Positions 1 through 10,418 of a DNA stretch of 28,963 bases are shown in pieces; position 1 is the first letter of the stretch; every line of letters begins with the position of its first letter. Below the pieces are notes generated by a model that did no database searches, was not told where the DNA came from, and worked only from the letters and a program-made list of their open reading frames with translations. A program made the position numbers and the translations under genes. The DNA lies in assembly GCA_933822405.4 (NCBI GenBank), contig CAKOGP040001336.1, positions 1-28,963 on the forward strand, read 5' to 3'. This DNA comes from Cylindrotheca closterium. Taxonomy: Eukaryota > Bacillariophyta > Bacillariophyceae > Bacillariales > Bacillariaceae.

Positions 1-3000
1 TGTTCTACTGTTCAGGTGCTTCTTCACGATACTGCTACCACTTCTGTTCATGTTTCGTTTAGTGTAGTGAGATGATGAAATCTGATGGGAAATCACAAAT
101 CAAACAACTTTGTGACATTCGCGCCATCCTCTGTCTCACGCATGTGTCGGTTGGAGCATAGACCACTACAATCATATAGACATACAGACAGTACTAAAAG
201 CGTAAAAACGAACTAAGAAGAAATATTTAGTTGACTGAGTTGAGAAGCTGAGTTGGTCGACGGATAAAATGCCTCTACTACAGTCATATCCGGGTCGCTT
301 AGCGGCTTTATTTTTTGAAATCAGATATTATTCGTCTGTTCTTTGATCTTTGGTTATTCCAAGCGGATACCTGCCGTCATCATAGGGGTAGCATGAAAAA
401 TACGGCGATTTTCAAATATTCATCACCTATTTTATGGAATACCTGCCGAGTCAGTCGGGGAATCAGCTAAGACATTCAAACGGTCGAATGAGTCGGAGCA
501 AAAAGGAACCATTTTCAATTTTTGCTTTGGTGGTCAACTGCGACATGGTGCGACACGAAGCTACACGAAAATGTTTACTAAATAAATAGCTTTAATTTCT
601 GACACCCGAACACCAAACCCCACTGTACATCTCAGTGTTCACGTGCACACACACAAAGTAGTAAGCAAAGCTGCATGGGGCGGGCCACTTTGCAGATAAA
701 AAATTAAAACATTATTTTTAAAAAAATATTATGGCGTGGTCGTGGATCCCATATCTTGTGAAATAATGGAGCCTCACTCTCTAACCATCCTCTTGCGGTC
801 AACCCACCCCGCCTGTCGGTCGCACGTAAACGAGCGAAGGGTCTCCCTGAGACTCTTGAGGGCAAACTGCAGAAAAATTCATATAAATCATCCTTAGTTT
901 TTTTTTAAAATTTCACATCCGCAGCATAGTAGTATATGTATCATTGTTTGGATGATTTGTCACCAACATATCTCCAACACAATGACAATATTCCAACCAC
1001 GCCATTGAAAAAATGGGGTTCATTTGCTGACTCCAGTAGTGCCTTGAAGATGAAACATCTCTGTGTCTAATCATTGTTTGGCTTCTCCAACAACCAAAGA
1101 CGATGAAACGAATCCTTCTCTCTGCCAACAACCAACTGAACAAGAACAGGATTTTCTAATTGCGGTCAGTTCAATAGAGTCACTGAGCAAGCCAAAAAAT
1201 GAAGCTAACCGAAGTCGCAACAACTGCAGTAAAGATTATTGTGCGATTCATGAAGTTTCCCAATTTCAAAGATATCAATCTTGACAGTGTCAAAACACGG
1301 ATGATGTCAACACATTCAGAAAAACCTTGTTGAAGCGGCTCCATAACGGGGCACATCATGCTTTCCTCTCCGCAAATACTACATAACAAACAATGGTGTC
1401 AGATGTTTCAATAAGTGCTTGCGAGGAAACAAGTTTTGACTTCCATTGAACAATGAGGCTCATTTGACTGCACAACACGGCCGTACGTCCCTACCCAGGT
1501 TTTTCATCGGTTGTATACTAAGCACTGAAACTGTAATATTTAGGTGGTTAACCATCATTCTATAAGCTTAAAAAAGAGCCAGACATTTGTTTACTAGTAT
1601 TAAAGGTTAAAAAAAATGAAGGATGATTCATATGAATTTTGTTGTTGTTTGCCGTCAGAGGCTATTGAGTGTCCTTCGCTCGTTCACGTGCGACAGACAT
1701 AAGTAACGGACGAACCACAGATGATGACTACAGTCGCATACAAATTTTGACTGCTTATTGTGGAAAAAGCCTGGTACAAAAACCGTGACTCGATCAAGTC
1801 GGAGATTGTTTTGACTTAATCGACTAGACATCAGAAAAAATTCTGCTACAAGAAACAAGAGTTCCATCTTGTACGATACGACCTTGTTTTCATTACAATT
1901 CTTGTTATTTGAACATACACTTTTTGCCTAATGTGTATAGGATATATGTGTACGCACTTTGAATTGCAAAGTTCTGTCTAGAATACACGGAATTTTGAAA
2001 CATTCAATCAAGTCATCTGAAATGGTGGGAAGGGGTCAACAGGAAACCAGATTTGGGAATCTCATTTCTGTCGCAGCATTGCAAAACAACACCCAAAGTC
2101 GATACATATAGGTCCTTGAATTTTTTTTGTAGGGGTCCTACCGTGTCTGGATACAGACACGGTCACTAGGATAGATTCTTGGCAACTTCTGGATTGCATG
2201 CCAAATCGACTCCACAGGTCAAGTAGGTGCAGTTCAGTCCCTACTACCCTGAAATTTCCCAAACCTCCAAACCGTCTTAGATATACCCATACACGAATAG
2301 GATAAGCCAGAATAAAGAAGTTTGACGAAATTAGGCCAACAATTTGACAATTCCAGAATTTTCAACGAACTTACCTTTTTCTTACACCAATTTGACCTCA
2401 TGATTCTTGATCTAGGCCAAATCATTGCCTCGGTCCCGAAAAATCCAGTCCTTAGACATACAAGGGAGACCCGGTGTCTCAGTGGCGGCCACAGGGACCT
2501 TCAGAGCGCCACAGAAAACACAGCCCCAACGAAGGAGATCGCAAAATCTTCGCAAATCAAACAAATAAAGTTAACCAATATCGCTCCGTCGTTATATCAG
2601 ATACCAATAGAGCATACTATAGCTTGGAGCTCGGCGATCTCTGCATGTGGGGCCCACTGTGCATCCCAAACGGCAAGCTGACGGAAACGGTTCCAATAGC
2701 ACTTGTTGATTGTGGCATGATTGAGGCCAGACAAAAAAATGTTTCACACTTCATTGGGTAGTCTATATAACCATGAGGCCTTCCGCCGCATCTGATTCCA
2801 TCTTCTCTTCTTGTAGGGCCCGTGCCATGCAATCCATCTGTTTTTGACGTATTTTGCCAATTGAAGAACTTGGTTGAGAATTCGCAGAAAGATAAACTGA
2901 TAACCAACATCAAACTAATCCAAGGCATTCCATATACCAATAGAAGTAACCTCCGCCGAAATTTTCAAGTACTCTGTGCCTTGGGACTTCGTAGGGTCCC

Positions 3001-3693
3001 AAAACCATGCATAAACTTCTTTTTGGACGATGATGGTCGGCTTCAGAGGTCATTTTGGGGACAACAGAAACCACTGAGGCCATATCACTTGGTACAAGCA
3101 GGATAGCTAATGTACAGATAGGGCTACTGTTAGCTGTGAATCAATTTTCTTAGAGTGAGAGATGAATGTAAGTGCCATCAGCCTTTTTGGTGGATTTTCA
3201 ATGCTTTAACTCCCCTACCATCTTTATTTTTTTGATATTATGCTTCTTTGATGTGTTTCAAAGTGGTTTATGCACACACAAAAGAACGACGACGTTTTGT
3301 TGATGTCAACAATGGGTCCGAAGGTTGATGATAGAAATGGTGATTTGTTGTCTTCATTGTCTGGTACAAAATTCACGAAATTCTACGAAGGCGCGGGCAA
3401 AAACTGAAAGTACTTTCTTAGGCCGATTTGGTGACGTGGCTTACTAGTCCTACGTATTCTTCGCTGTGTTTCAGAATTTTGTATGCGACTGTAGAGAGTG
3501 ATGTTGTAGTTGGCGAAGGTAACGGGAGGAACTGAGGCAGGCGTGGCAGTTGAACGCGCACGCGCGCAGTCCATTGGGTTCGCTGCAACACAACACAGCG
3601 ACGCCATAACTTTCTTCGAACCTCTGTTGTGATACCTCCTGCACCAACGGATCACGTGATCAACACTTGGAGCTAGTCAAATGGTTTTTAAGG
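1..3693. other. Gene-free spacer
   Basis: No reading frame here looks like a real gene. The open frames are short (at most about 120 codons), overlap on both strands, and show no recognisable motif. The stretch is AT-rich, with several A or T homopolymer runs (for example around 700-730, 898-910 and 1607-1618). The only structure that stands out is a hairpin at 2136-2171, listed separately. A GC-richer island at about 3500-3660 immediately precedes the ORF that starts at 3694 and may belong to its 5' region. Confidence 0.6.
2136..2171. repeat. Perfect 10-bp hairpin with flanking stem
   Basis: ACCGTGTCTG (2140-2149) is the exact reverse complement of CAGACACGGT (2154-2163), with a 4-base loop. 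After a short bulge, TCCT (2136-2139) can pair with AGGA (2168-2171). It lies in otherwise featureless DNA, so it may be the remnant of a small foldback element or a structured RNA. The sequence alone cannot tell which. Confidence 0.6.
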
Positions 3694-4430
3694 ATGGCAG
3701 CACCCCCACCACTTCTCAAGACCTACAATGACGCCTTCGCACTTGTGGAAGGGGACCCATACCAACAGAACTATGGCCCACTGTCGCAAGCCTTCAGGAG
3801 CAACAATGCACCACCAGACAGCGACAAACTCTACTTCCGCGTCGCCAGCTCCGACACCTCATACCCAGATGCCTTCCTCTGCGTTTTGCGAGACGACGAT
3901 GGACCCACCTACTGTGTTGTCCATGCTGTCTCCAGCTATCCAAGCGTATTGGGTCAACCATCAAAGTGGGATGAGCTGACTTTTGGTTTTGTTCCAACAC
4001 CACAGTGGAATTCCCCTTCGAAGCCTTCACCATCCCTGCCAACTACACCAACGTACCAGGGTCACTGGAAAGGGCAAGAGAAATTTTGGACGACAATCCC
4101 GAATTCACCATGATTGGTCTACTCCCTGATGGCGACGCCAACATCCAACAGTGTCGGGCCCGACCTTTCTTCCCTTTGCCACCACGTTACGTGAATATCT
4201 TCCTGGGACAACGACTGCCAATTTGGGAAGGATTTGTTAAATTTTCTAAGCGACTCATGGAGACCGGAGATCACCAGGCCTGCCCAGAACTTTCAGAATG
4301 GCTCCTCCTGTCCACTACCCAGAAGACTAGAGATGGCGCCAATCCACCAGTCCTAATGGGAGACTTCAACGTACCATTGGCCGACGCTAAGCTCCTCAAG
4401 CATCGTCAACAGCTACTGGAGAAGCAATAA
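3694..4430 (+). pseudogene. Unrecognised ORF, frameshifted near 4000
   Basis: Two open frames join into one protein-like reading of about 240 residues. The first runs from ATG 3694 (MAAPPPLLKTYND) to about 4000. The second, in the +2 frame, then reads on to the stop at 4428-4430. Composition on both sides is protein-like: proline-rich, with many aromatic residues, such as DKLYFRVASSDTSYPDAF before the break and FFPLPPRYVNIFLGQRLPIW after it. I do not recognise the family. Upstream codons in the first frame lack an ATG, so 3694 is the first usable start. It sits directly against the 3' end of a LINE fragment on the other strand and near a large retroelement, so it could be a gag-like relic of another mobile element. 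A true gene with an unannotated intron is the alternative, but no clear GT-AG pair is seen at the join. Confidence 0.4.
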
Positions 4431-4587
4431 TAATAATCACTGAGACATTAATCGTTAATATGCTACTCTGTGGGCATTCGATTGCCGGTGAAATATTTGG
4501 CTGTAAAGGTCAAGTACTGAAGCGGTGAGTCAACAACAAGTTTGAACCATGTGAGGCATCCTTGTCATGAACAGAAGTTGCTCAAGT

Positions 4588-5277
4588 CTACCAAAAGGGT
4601 AAGGACTTCTCCCGCGACGTGGCGGGGTGAATTCGGGGCTCAGAAGGTCCCGCGAAAAGTTGGTCAGGGTCCCGGGGGAAAAATTGTCCGCAGACTGCGG
4701 CGTTGTGCTTTCTGGAGCGACGGAAGTCTCTGCGCTCCTGAAAAGGCAGCTTCAGCCACTCTTCCTTGTCCACCAATGACTTGCAAAGAACTTGTCGGCG
4801 GCTGGTTAGCATCGGTCGAATTTCCCTAGGCAAGTCATCGGGACCCATATCAAACTGTGAGTGAATCCCCTCATTGACAGTGCTATGACGTTCACATAGT
4901 TGAACGTTGTCATCCGAATGTTGAACAGAGTTCCGTTGCTCCCACATGTAGAAGCCGATCGAGATCAGCTGTTGTGAGAGGCGGGACGCCCAGAGAGAGA
5001 CAGATCAATGACATCTGATCTTGTCATAATGTTGTTGTTGGAGCGGTAGCCAAGACAAGGCTATGCGTCCCTCCAAAAGGCCTTGATACCCAATCACCTG
5101 TTGAGCCAAGAAGGCCGACCGAACCGAAGGAGGGATGGTCCGTAAAGATGGGGAAGAAGGTGCGCGGACGCCATGAAGAAGTTGTAGGATTGCGTGTTTG
5201 ATGGAAGGGCCCGTCAATTGCAGATCCAGCCACGCGGAGAAGGCTGCGATGCGACGATCCCATTCTGCAGTTGCCAA
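4588..5277 (-). pseudogene. LINE C-terminal region, one in-frame TGA
   Basis: After a frameshift near 5230-5277 the protein continues as WDRRIAAFSAWLDLQLT and so on, down to a TGA at 5005-5007. It then continues in the same phase through IGFYMWEQRNSVQH to the stop at 4588-4590. The aromatic W-E-x-R-N-x-V-x-H signature is a landmark I associate with the tail of diatom LINE polyproteins. The single TGA is the only interruption in about 220 codons, so this part decayed recently or slowly. No function is established for this tail; nucleic-acid binding is plausible. Confidence 0.65.
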
Positions 5278-6330
5278 AGTAGCGCGGCATGGAGATGGTC
5301 CTCAAAGTCGCCACAGCGAGGACAAGCTGCGGATGTCTCCAAACCTGTACCACACATACCCACGCAGTGTTTAGTAGACCACCTTTGAAGTCCTGCAGGA
5401 AGAGATAGCATGGCGCGACCCAGTGTGTCCCAGGCGATCTCAGACTTGGCTTCGGCGGAGATAGTACCTTTGTCCCTCCAGCGCAAGCGAAGAGCGGGCA
5501 GGGTCACGCGCTCTTGGATAAACTGAGGATCAAGACATGACTGTTTGGTGTCTGCCACGTAAAGCGCCGCAAGTTCAGTGAAGAATCGAGGATTGGGGGC
5601 TATGAGATGATTAGCCGCCTCAAGTTCTTTACGATACTCCACAGCCATTCCATCAACTTCCAGATTCCGTTTCTCCCACCAAGACAATTTGTCAAATAGA
5701 TTGGACTTGTCAAGATGGCCGTACACGTGCTGGGGCGACCAATCCACCGAGGACCAAAGGATAGCTTCCTGAATGGATGACACCAAGTCAAACTGAGCGT
5801 CAGTGGGAGAAAATCCGCACCCTGGGGCATGTCAAAAGATTTGGGGCCCATTGCTGGAGGAGCCAATCCATTGCCATGATACCGGCCATCAGACCAATGA
5901 GTTCACTGCGGTATGGGCTCTGATCGTGGGGCAAACCCGGGGTCTGGCACCGGATGGTCATCCGATCTGACCCTCCATGCTTCACCAGGAGTTGAACAGC
6001 TGCGGTCCTTAACTCATTCTTGAAGGATCCATCGCTGATCACGCGAAGGCGACCTTCCAACAGGGCAGCAACTAAGGTAGCTTCGTCACCCTGAATCTCA
6101 ATCTCGTCTAGGACCCACCCATAGTAGTCCGTGCAAAGCTCTGTAGCCGTTTGCCAAGCTTGAAGGATGGATGGGCTGGTGATAGGGGCCGTTTCAAAGG
6201 GACGACCAGTACCGGTGAGAAGAACGCTGTCAGACCCAGTGATGGGACGGACCGTAGCGCAAAGAACAGAGGTGGGGAGAGGGGCGGTCCACCATGGACT
6301 GGAGGAAGGTGAAGGCGATGGTGATATTAA
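5214..6330 (-). pseudogene. LINE RNase H domain, decayed
   Basis: Two frames make up this part. The first (6330 down to 5800) contains RLRVISDGSFKNELRTAA, with the first catalytic Asp, and YRSELIGLMAGIMAMDWLL, with the catalytic Glu. Near 5820 the reading shifts to a second frame (5786 down to 5214) beginning around FDLVSSIQEAI. This frame holds the His segment (VYGHLDK) and the last Asp (RNLEVDGMAVEY). The part that should carry the third acidic residue (the C-D-G/N segment) is missing at the join, so a deletion as well as a frameshift is likely. The second frame continues into a Cys-x2-Cys then His motif (CPRCGDFEDHLH), which is typical of the C-terminal part of diatom LINE proteins. The domain would remove the RNA strand from the RNA-DNA hybrid during retrotransposition. 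This copy cannot be active. Confidence 0.75.
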
Positions 6331-7429
6331 TTATATATTTTTAGCTTCGGAAAATCTCTGTTATTTCTCCCTTTTTAAAAAAGTATTAGTGACTTATTAA
6401 TTATGTGTTGATTTATCCAATAGGGACTTATGGACGCGGATGACCAATTGGTCATTGTGACTTTTTCTGAGTTATAACTCAAATCACAACAGAATCCTGA
6501 GTTATAACTCTCAACCGTTAGAGTTATAACTCCACGTTTGAGTTATAACTTGAGGATTCAGTCGCAATTAGTTATAACTCCCAACTTCAGGATTCCGTCT
6601 ATTGATATGATTTGGAATTCGAACTTTCTTAATGACTCTGCGATCATCAAATGACCCGCTGTTATTTACAGAATTAGGATCAAAAATATCATAAGTTGTT
6701 CTGGGAAAATGACATTCTTTAAAAACTGAAATATATTTTAAAAAGGCACGGATCGCTCAGTGAAAGACGTCAGAATTCCCACAATCTACCCCACGCGGTA
6801 CGGATTTTTGTCATTTGCCGGGTGTTCCTGAAGGTGTCAAACCTTGGAAGAAAAAAGTCGATGCCATCTCAATGCGCCTCGGAACATTACTGTCCCCCTA
6901 AAAGAGAAACAACACAATCCTCTAAAATGGACAAATGAAGGACAGTGTCGCGGGGTCCATGTACTGTACAATGCTGTCACATTGAGAATGACTTATTTGC
7001 ACCATTTTGAATGTGCGCCTACGGTATCATCCAATGTAGACCGCAGGCACACTGTTCGATCACTTTGACTACATTGTCTTCCAGACAGACAAAGGCCGAA
7101 CGGCCTTTGACCGTCAAAATTTGTTGTCGATGCGCCGAGGCAATTACGCCCAGTTTATCAACTGAGATTGAATTCGCCCACTTGTGTCGTGGTAATTCAA
7201 TTTTTCTCTTGGTACCCAGCCTTTGTCTGCAAGCGAACAAAAAACTCCAGCTCCTTACATGCCGCCCTCATTCATTGCGATCGGCCAGCGTGACGTGCAG
7301 CTAACAACTTCCAACATCCCTCCTATAAGAGCTCATCGGATTGTCTTGATCCTCTATTCGCCTTCCACCGCTCTGAGGCATTGTTGAAACAACGAAAACG
7401 CGTTCTGTGCCCCTGTCATCCTTCTTAAA
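6331..7429. other. Spacer before the large retroelement
   Basis: No gene is supported. It is AT-rich near 6330-6420 and then carries the cluster of 12-bp palindromes at 6468-6580. The part after about 6760 may be the untranslated leader of the retroelement whose first ORF starts at 7430. I could not find a convincing repeat shared with the downstream flank (14.8-15.1 kb), so the true left end of that element is not placed. Confidence 0.5.
6468..6597. repeat. Cluster of five GAGTTATAACTC palindromes
   Basis: The self-complementary 12-mer GAGTTATAACTC occurs exactly at 6469-6480, 6499-6510 and 6521-6532. It recurs with one change at 6540-6551 (ends TT) and 6569-6580 (begins TA). The first copy extends to a 14-bp palindrome. 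The block is also a larger inverted repeat: GAATCCTGAG before copy two mirrors TTGAGGATTC after copy four, and another CAGGATTCC follows copy five. Spacings are 30, 22, 19 and 29 bases. Possible roles are clustered sites for a dimeric DNA-binding protein, or the end of a foldback/MITE-like element. Confidence 0.85.
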
Positions 7430-10057
7430 ATGACATCCTTCCCCAAGTTGCTTGGTCCTGAAAGTCCCCAGATGGGAACTCAGTTTCTCTCTTCTGTCAG
7501 TATCTGCTTTTCAGATGATTCAATTCACAAAGCGATCCATGACAAGAAGAGACCCAAGAAATCGGAAATTCAAGCGTCCTTTGGGTTTGCTGTTCCTACA
7601 GGTAAGCCCTATTTGGTCTATGGTCGGGGTCGCAAGGAATCAGTGACAGCAGAGACCTTTTCTGCTGATGCTATCCGTTTTAATGCGCCTCAGATGCTCT
7701 CTACAGACAAGTTGCGGCTCTTGAACTCGTCTCGCGTCGGAGCAGTCCTTGGAGTATTTTTTACTCCAAATTCTCCTCCGGTTATTGGATTTGGCGCTAG
7801 TCCTGTTAGTACTACTTTCAATGGGCAAGATGCTGTCCATCGCGGGGCCCCAAAGTGGTCTGATTGCTTTGATGCCACTTTGATCCAGCAATACTGGCAG
7901 GGAGATATGAGTGTCCCTACTCATAGTCTGGTGGTTTTCCTCAGTGGGAAAACACGGTTGAAAATGCTAGCGTCGCATCAGGATTTTGTTCAAGCAACAA
8001 AGCCTGCAATGCTGGTTGGGGACTTTTCCAAGGTCCTTCTGATTCCTGATGGATGCGGTGCCCTGGTGGGCCTTTATTGGCCAACTTCTATTTCTTTCAA
8101 GGACTTCAAAAATTCTTTGAGTGGACATGGTACTCCTTATGGGAGTTTCTTGGATTTATTGCGACGTCAGTCTTCTATTTTTGAAGAATGGTTTACGGCA
8201 GTGAATTCAAGTGCTGGGTCCTATCAATTGCAAACTACTTCTGCGATGGATCTGTGGGCGACTCTGCCTTGTCCTTCCAACCTTCACAGGAATGGTCTAT
8301 TGAACGTTGCTGCCGCCCAACCCCTACGGGAGCAATTTGCTCGCTATGTAATGGGGATGGCTCTGGTTTGTGCTCTCTTTGGCCCCTGTGGTGTGGACGA
8401 TCAACAGGCTATCAGGCAACGCTGTCAAGTTGGTGCATGGTTGGAACGTGCTCGGCAATGCTACCCGCCAGCACTGGGGTATCATGCTCCGCCGGAACAC
8501 TTCGCGTACCTATCTGTTCTTTGTCCTCCGGAGGATGGGTGGCCTTGGCCGGAATTTTCTACTTGGCTTTCTGATTTGCTTTTCGACCCTCCCCACCTTC
8601 CGTTCCACAAGACGTCCTCAATGCCATGCAAAAAGTGAGGGCTTTCCAAGAACAAATTGTCCATGGTACATCTGCGGGCACACCTGCTAATCCAGTTGAC
8701 TTGGTCGCTGATGTGAAGGAGTATGACATTTGCCCGAATGACTTGGCAACTAGGTTTGCTTCTTCGGCGAATGATTCTTCTACTGCAGCAGTCATGCAAG
8801 CTGGCAATATTGCTGATCGTCGTTGCTCTAGTTTGGCACAAGGAAGATTTGGGGCTGGTCCACAAACGGGTTTGCTGGGCCTTGCTCCGATGCGGAACGA
8901 CATGTTCAACCTGCAGACACTGGCGGCATCGCTTGGAGTGCGACAGTCTTGTTTTGTTTCAGCTGATAAAGCGTCTCTTGCAAGTGTGCAGGCACGTCGG
9001 ACCTGCAGCCCTTATTTCCTAAATGTTGCTCTGGTTCTTGCAAGTTTCTTTCCCCAAGAGGAGCAACCCTATCTGTGTCTGTTCTGATGACCGTGTGGTG
9101 GCTGGGACTGATTGGATGAAAGTTCCGGAACTAACGCAACTCGCCCGTGATCTCATTGTGGTATGGGACCATGGCCACAAGGAGGCAACGTCGGGTGTCA
9201 CACGAACATTGCATTATGCACTTCGTTTTCATACGGATATTGCTACGGATTTTCAACAGATCCCGCTTCCATATGAAGCTGAATTCGACCTGCTAAATTT
9301 TGCAATGCATAAATCGATCTGTGATGTGGCGAGATGGAAGATGGGTCGGAAAGTACCACCACCCCCTGTTGGTGGTCCATCTTGGCACATTTTTCACTTG
9401 CTACCCTTGGTAAACTCTACATATGGTGGTACATGTATTCCTCCTGGGGGACTTCCAATTGTTGATACACAATTGTTTGGGAAGTATGTCTTCCTTTTGA
9501 TGTTGCTGTTTGGTTCCCAAGAAGACGCAACAATGGATCAGATTTATGGGGGGGACTACGACGATTCGGTATTTTGGGCATCTCTGTTTGGCCAAAATCT
9601 GCTACATTTGTGCAAACTCCCTCAGCACACCGCCGTCGTTCGCTTATGGAGATGTCGTCCTCGCCAATGCACTCTCCAGTGGATGGAAGATCTATGTGCT
9701 CTGTTTGGGGAGGTTACTGCAATGGTGCGTTATCGTTCAGGCGCAGCACCTACTACTTTGGGTCTTCAAGATGCTACATTCCATGGCAAAGAAGATATTG
9801 TGGCTGGCGCTTTTGTGGTGGCTCCAACTATGGTGGGACGCCATGAATTCACCAAAAAAGCTCTTTTCTATTTGGACAAGTTCCAGCTGCTTTATGAACG
9901 TGTGGAAAGGAAGTGGGATCCTGCTGAGTTGGATGTGAACGGCCATACTTGGAGTCATAGTTTTTCTTCGAGTTTCTTTGGCACCGCCATCCCTCCTATC
10001 CTACCTCCTAGGGGTCCAGATCCATTTCGACATGGTGTCTCTGATGGGGTACAGCCG

Positions 10058-10154
10058 TGTTGGAACGTGTATTAGATACTTAGATTGGACTAGTCAGATT
10101 AAGTTAGCCTGGTAGGGGCAGCGGTTTGATTCCGTAATACCTTATATTTGACAT
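10058..10154 (+). repeat. 5' terminal repeat of the TRIM
   Basis: This is the left LTR-like repeat, 93 of 97 positions identical to the right one. Its tRNA-like core reads GGTTTGATTCC, one change from a consensus Pol III B box. Confidence 0.8.
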
Positions 10155-10321
10155 GGTAAGGTTATGGGATCGAGTCCTCAATTCACATTTCCCTTGTTGA
10201 TCTTGGAAATGAATGCCGACTGTCTGCATCAACAGGATAAAGATGGACGTGTGAGGGTTCTGACACCAGAAATGGGTGTGCGAGGGTGAAGGGCTATATC
10301 TAAGTATCAAATAAGGGAGGA

Positions 10322-10418
10322 TGTTGGAACGTGTATTAGATATTTAGATTGGACTAGTCAGATTAAGGTAGCCTGGTAGGCGCAGCGGTTCGATTCCGTA
10401 ATACCTTATATTTGACAT
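10322..10418 (+). repeat. 3' terminal repeat of the TRIM, with tRNA-like boxes
   Basis: This is the right LTR-like repeat. It holds TAGCCTGGTAGG (10369-10380), which fits the Pol III A box at 11 of 12 positions, and GGTTCGATTCC (10387-10397), which fits the B box exactly. The two are only 6 bases apart, far closer than in a tRNA gene, so a working Pol III promoter is doubtful. Confidence 0.75.

Larger units (their letters stand above)
4588..6330 (-). mobile_element. 5'-truncated LINE (non-LTR retrotransposon) relic
   Basis: The minus strand encodes the 3' part of a LINE polyprotein of the kind common in diatoms: an RNase H domain followed by a C-terminal region with a Cys/His motif and a W-E-Q-R-N-S-V-x-H segment. 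The reading is open from 6330 (a stop lies at 6331-6333), and no endonuclease or reverse transcriptase is present, so the copy is 5'-truncated as LINEs often are. It carries at least two frameshifts and one in-frame TGA, so it is dead. A (TAA)n-like run at about 4427-4436 lies near the likely 3' end, but no poly-A tail or target-site duplication could be fixed. Confidence 0.8.
10058..10418 (+). mobile_element. TRIM-like miniature LTR retrotransposon nested in ORF1
   Basis: Two direct repeats of 97 bp (10058-10154 and 10322-10418), differing at four positions, flank a 167-bp interior with no coding capacity. Each repeat begins TGTTGGAAC and ends TTTGACA(T), the TG...CA form of LTRs. Directly after the first repeat comes TGG-TAAGG, in the right place for a tRNA primer-binding site. 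Directly before the second is the purine run AAGGGAGGA, in the place of a polypurine tract. AGCCG stands on both sides (10053-10057 and 10419-10423) as a 5-bp target duplication. If the repeats end at CA, the duplication is 6 bp with one mismatch. Removing insert plus duplication leaves the surrounding gag-like frame continuous. It encodes nothing and would need proteins from a full-length LTR element. Confidence 0.8.

Noticed and set aside
3667..3693. Earlier start (Met-Glu-Leu-Val...) for the ORF at 3694
   Set aside because: That position is a TTG codon; the first ATG in frame is 3694.
10155..10190. Second tRNA-like segment (GGGATCGAGTCC) in the TRIM interior
   Set aside because: It does not fold as a T arm, and no acceptor, D or anticodon arm is found. 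It is more simply explained as primer-binding-site neighbourhood.
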